Part shown: positions 6,096 to 8,220 of the stretch, piece after piece
Layout: each line of letters starts with the position of its first letter
Position numbering within the stretch: the first letter of the stretch is position 1
Made by a program: the position numbers and the translations under genes
Origin: PVC group bacterium
Lineage (GTDB): Bacteria; Verrucomicrobiota; Kiritimatiellia; CAIKKV01; PXCX01
Reading direction: 5' to 3'
Length of the DNA stretch: 8,220 nt
NCBI GenBank assembly: GCA_003567575.1
Contig: PWZG01000361.1
Coordinates: forward strand, 1-8,220
Notes under the pieces: generated by a model
Told to the model about the DNA's origin: nothing
Database searches by the model: none
What the model saw: only the letters and a program-made list of their open reading frames with translations

Positions 6096-6920
6096 ATGCA
6101 CAACGGTTTTCGGCTTGGCGGCAGACTTCTTTATCTTGCGTTGTTCTTGTATATTTTGCCGTTTACCGGCGACGTGTTTGCCGAGATCGTATGGCCGACA
6201 TTCGAGTGGAACCGCGACGAAACCTTGAACACGGCTGAAACCGTTTATCGCGATGTAATTGAGGACAGACTTGAACTTGGTTTGCGCATCAGCCGCTTCA
6301 AGATGCGTACCACCCGCAGGCCGGAAGACGAGAACCGTGAACTAACCTTCCTGGGATACATCAACAGGTTGGAACCCTTGCAATCTTCCAGTCCCCGTAT
6401 TTCGATCGGCTACCATATCAATCGATACCTGACCGTGGAATTTACGCATGACGAAGTCGCCGCGCGCACATGGAATTTCAACAACGAATTAAGCGACGGC
6501 GTGGTCAGAATGTCCGGTCCGGTTTTCAGCGTTATCACCAAATATCCGATCAAGGAAAGATTCATCCCGTATGCCGGCTTCGGTTACGCGCCATGGAAAG
6601 CGCGCTTCGATCATGACGCCTGGTGGACCCTTGGATGGAGCAGTCCGGAACATTACGAAGCTGCCGGCAGTCCAGCCATATCGCAATCCGGCAGGCGTCG
6701 CGTCATCGAGGTAGACGACGATTCCAGCATGGTGATAAGTGGCGGTCTGGAAGTGAGGGCGGCCCGCCATTTGCTGATTGACGTCAGGGTCAGCTTATTT
6801 TCGCTGTCATCGGATGCACGCTTTTACCAGGTATGGAACGACGCACGCGATTTAAGTCGTACGGGCAACTTCAACCTTTCGCATACCCGTTACAGTATGG
6901 GGATGCGCATGATTTTCTGA
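6096..6920 (+). CDS. Outer-membrane beta-barrel protein (OmpW-like), exported
   Basis: A 274-residue predicted outer-membrane protein of unknown role. The ATG at 6096 is chosen because AGGA at 6087-6090 lies 5 nt upstream and because it begins a clear signal peptide: basic start (FRLGGR), hydrophobic core LLYLALFLYILPF, and likely cleavage after VFA at residue 29. The frame is open back to 5886, but that part has no signal character. After the signal the protein shows alternating beta-strand patterns such as LELGLRISRFKM, PRISIGYHINRYLTVEFTHDE and ISGGLEVRAARHLLIDVRVSLFSL. The segment FIPYAGFGYAPWKARF resembles the glycine- and aromatic-rich strand of small OmpW or outer-membrane-beta-barrel families. 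It ends in phenylalanine (YSMGMRMIF), as expected of a signal for the BAM insertion machinery. About 245 mature residues would make an 8- to 10-stranded barrel. This also indicates a Gram-negative cell envelope. It converges on the CotH-like gene with 46 nt between stops. Confidence 0.75.
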   Translation: MHNGFRLGGRLLYLALFLYILPFTGDVFAEIVWPTFEWNRDETLNTAETVYRDVIEDRLELGLRISRFKMRTTRRPEDENRELTFLGYINRLEPLQSSSPRISIGYHINRYLTVEFTHDEVAARTWNFNNELSDGVVRMSGPVFSVITKYPIKERFIPYAGFGYAPWKARFDHDAWWTLGWSSPEHYEAAGSPAISQSGRRRVIEVDDDSSMVISGGLEVRAARHLLIDVRVSLFSLSSDARFYQVWNDARDLSRTGNFNLSHTRYSMGMRMIF

Positions 6921-6966
6921 TCCACCCAGCCTCACGGATGGCGTCATGTTTCAACGACGGTCTAAC

Positions 6967-8220
6967 TCACGGATAATTCCAGTCCTTTAAGAAATCATCC
7001 ATGTTTTCGACATAATCGGTCAATGCTGTTTTCAAATCGGATATCCATTCATCGTGGCTTTTGCCATCGTTGTATTGCCATCGATCATAATCCCATTGGA
7101 CATAGTTCTGGATGTCGTCAGCGTAGCCATCGATTGTGTCGATAAGGCGGCAAACATCCAGAACATCGTTTCGCAGTTCCGACCACCGTTCATGGAGACG
7201 TCCGCGATATCCGGGATATTCGTTCCGCAATCTTCGTTGCATACCGTTCGCCATCCAGCGCCATTCCCAGGATGGTTTGAAGGTGCGCCCGAAATCCCAT
7301 GGCACGATGAAAAATCGATCGGCCGGTCTGCCGCTGTGCGCAAGAATGTCATGCGTCGGATAGGGAAAAGGATACCCGTTACTGTTCTGCGATAGGTTGA
7401 GCAGGATATGAAAATCGATGGCGCCACCCAGATCGAACCGTTCTTCAAATTCAGTTTTGAAACGATCGGTTGGTGAATTTTTAAGAAAATCGTACAATTC
7501 CAGATATGGCTTAATAAAATATCCGTGGCGGCGGCTGGGCCGTTTCTGGCGCATATTCGGAATGCGTGGCATTACGGTCTCGTGTTTATAAATCAGCGGA
7601 GGATATTCAAGTCCGGGATCATCCCTGTCGAGGCCAAGCATCCGTTCGTCGACCCGCTCGCATATTTCGTACAGACCATGATACATGCCGTTGACGAATA
7701 TCTCAGCCCATTCGACGCGCGGCGCATACCGCGGGTCCGCGTCCGTTCCGAACGCTCTGAACAAATCATAAGACAGGCGGTTTTTCATCAACGTACGATC
7801 TTCCATGGAATTGATAAATTGCAGGTGACGCGCCCGGCTGGTATCCATGATATGATGCGGTTCGTCGGTGCGGAATGAAAACAATTTTTTGGGTCTCCAG
7901 TAACTTGTATTGCCGCGATGCGATAAGCCGCCACGCGCCGGTTGGGTCGCCCATAAAACACGTGGCGATGAATTTGTCAGCGCCGGATAATAATCGATTC
8001 GAGCATCGATCCGGCGGATCTTCTGGACGCGTTGGCGCGCATATATCATGATTGAGGGGATATTGATCCGCTCCGGCATAACACGGAATGTCAATGTTTT
8101 GGCATGCGTTTGCATGCCGTCGTCAATCGTGGCAGTCATCCGGACCGCAACCGGACGGTTCCCGGGCGGTCTGGTTACCCGGCCGTCATCGGCGATCACG
8201 GCGGTCTTCGAGCTTGACCA
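6967..8220 (-). CDS. CotH kinase family protein with upstream bacterial Ig-like segment (5' end outside window)
   Basis: C-terminal 417 residues of a larger protein; the reading frame runs through the window edge, so the GTG at 8199 is probably not the true start. The first residues visible (WSSSKTAVIADDGRVTRP, then VRMTATIDDGMQTHAKTLTFRVMP, about 1-48) match the end of an atrophied bacterial Ig-like domain, common in secreted surface proteins of PVC and Firmicutes bacteria. The CotH domain follows: LSHRGNTSYWRPKKLFSF (about 99-116, the nucleotide-binding region), MKNRLSYDLFRAFG (145-158), EWAEIFVNGMYHGLYEICERVD (170-191) and IVPWDFGRTF (305-314). CotH proteins are atypical secreted protein kinases; the Bacillus one phosphorylates spore coat proteins. 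Here the place where the family usually has an Asn-x-Asp pattern reads N-S-N (about residues 279-281), and WDFD is WDFG, so activity is uncertain. Given the Ig-like module, it is probably a cell-surface or secreted protein. A signal peptide would lie upstream of the window. Confidence 0.85.
   Translation of the reverse strand, partial: WSSSKTAVIADDGRVTRPPGNRPVAVRMTATIDDGMQTHAKTLTFRVMPERINIPSIMIYARQRVQKIRRIDARIDYYPALTNSSPRVLWATQPARGGLSHRGNTSYWRPKKLFSFRTDEPHHIMDTSRARHLQFINSMEDRTLMKNRLSYDLFRAFGTDADPRYAPRVEWAEIFVNGMYHGLYEICERVDERMLGLDRDDPGLEYPPLIYKHETVMPRIPNMRQKRPSRRHGYFIKPYLELYDFLKNSPTDRFKTEFEERFDLGGAIDFHILLNLSQNSNGYPFPYPTHDILAHSGRPADRFFIVPWDFGRTFKPSWEWRWMANGMQRRLRNEYPGYRGRLHERWSELRNDVLDVCRLIDTIDGYADDIQNYVQWDYDRWQYNDGKSHDEWISDLKTALTDYVENMDDFLKDWNYP

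Noticed and set aside
6931..6974. 9-bp direct repeat CTCACGGAT around the stop of the CotH-like gene (6931-6939 and 6966-6974)
   Set aside because: Short, one copy overlaps coding sequence, and nothing between the copies looks like an inserted element; probably chance.
1..8220. CRISPR array, tRNA or rRNA genes
   Set aside because: No regularly spaced repeats, cloverleaf-like segments or rRNA-like conserved stretches were seen.

Overview
The window (about half G+C, gene-dense, no tRNA, rRNA or CRISPR array) looks like a bacterial chromosome segment. The gene types suggest a Gram-negative member of the Planctomycetes/Verrucomicrobia/Lentisphaerae/Kiritimatiellota group. They are a uroporphyrinogen-decarboxylase-like remnant, a cytoplasmic five-bladed-propeller glycosidase-like protein, a CotH-kinase protein with a bacterial Ig-like segment, an outer-membrane barrel and a REP-associated transposase. 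This placement is inferred from gene content alone, with no marker-gene evidence.

Region 1 (1-1400) is an insertion-scarred zone. It opens with the last codons of an unidentified gene (1-57). A well-formed start of a uroporphyrinogen-decarboxylase-like gene follows (GTG at 140, good ribosome binding site), but recognisable homology stops after about 25 codons. A complete minus-strand REP-associated tyrosine (HUH, Y1) transposase occupies 269-967. Next to it, also on the minus strand, is what appears to be the 3' part of a group II intron, with domain V- and VI-like hairpins at 1079-1111 and 1034-1071 and no reverse transcriptase.

Region 2 (1401-3583, plus strand) has a plausible sigma70-type promoter, a full rubrerythrin gene and, 20 nt later, a glycosidase-like five-bladed propeller protein with a C-terminal beta-sandwich. 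They probably form a two-gene transcript. A pair of G+C-rich palindromes (3605-3661) lies between this unit and the convergent exonuclease VII genes.

Region 3 (3727-5518, minus strand) is the xseA-xseB operon for both exonuclease VII subunits. The genes overlap by 35 bp and lie behind a good candidate promoter at 5490-5518.

Region 4 (5519-6095) is a long spacer without a convincing gene. It holds a 13-bp tandem duplication, a perfect 10-bp palindrome, a long imperfect hairpin and short repeat-like sequence.

Region 5 (6096-8220) contains an exported outer-membrane beta-barrel protein (plus strand) converging on the 3' part of a CotH-kinase-domain gene (minus strand) that runs off the window. 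No complete new multi-gene system is evident. The most unusual parts are the scarred zone, the CotH protein with altered catalytic-site residues, and the structured spacer at 5519-6095.
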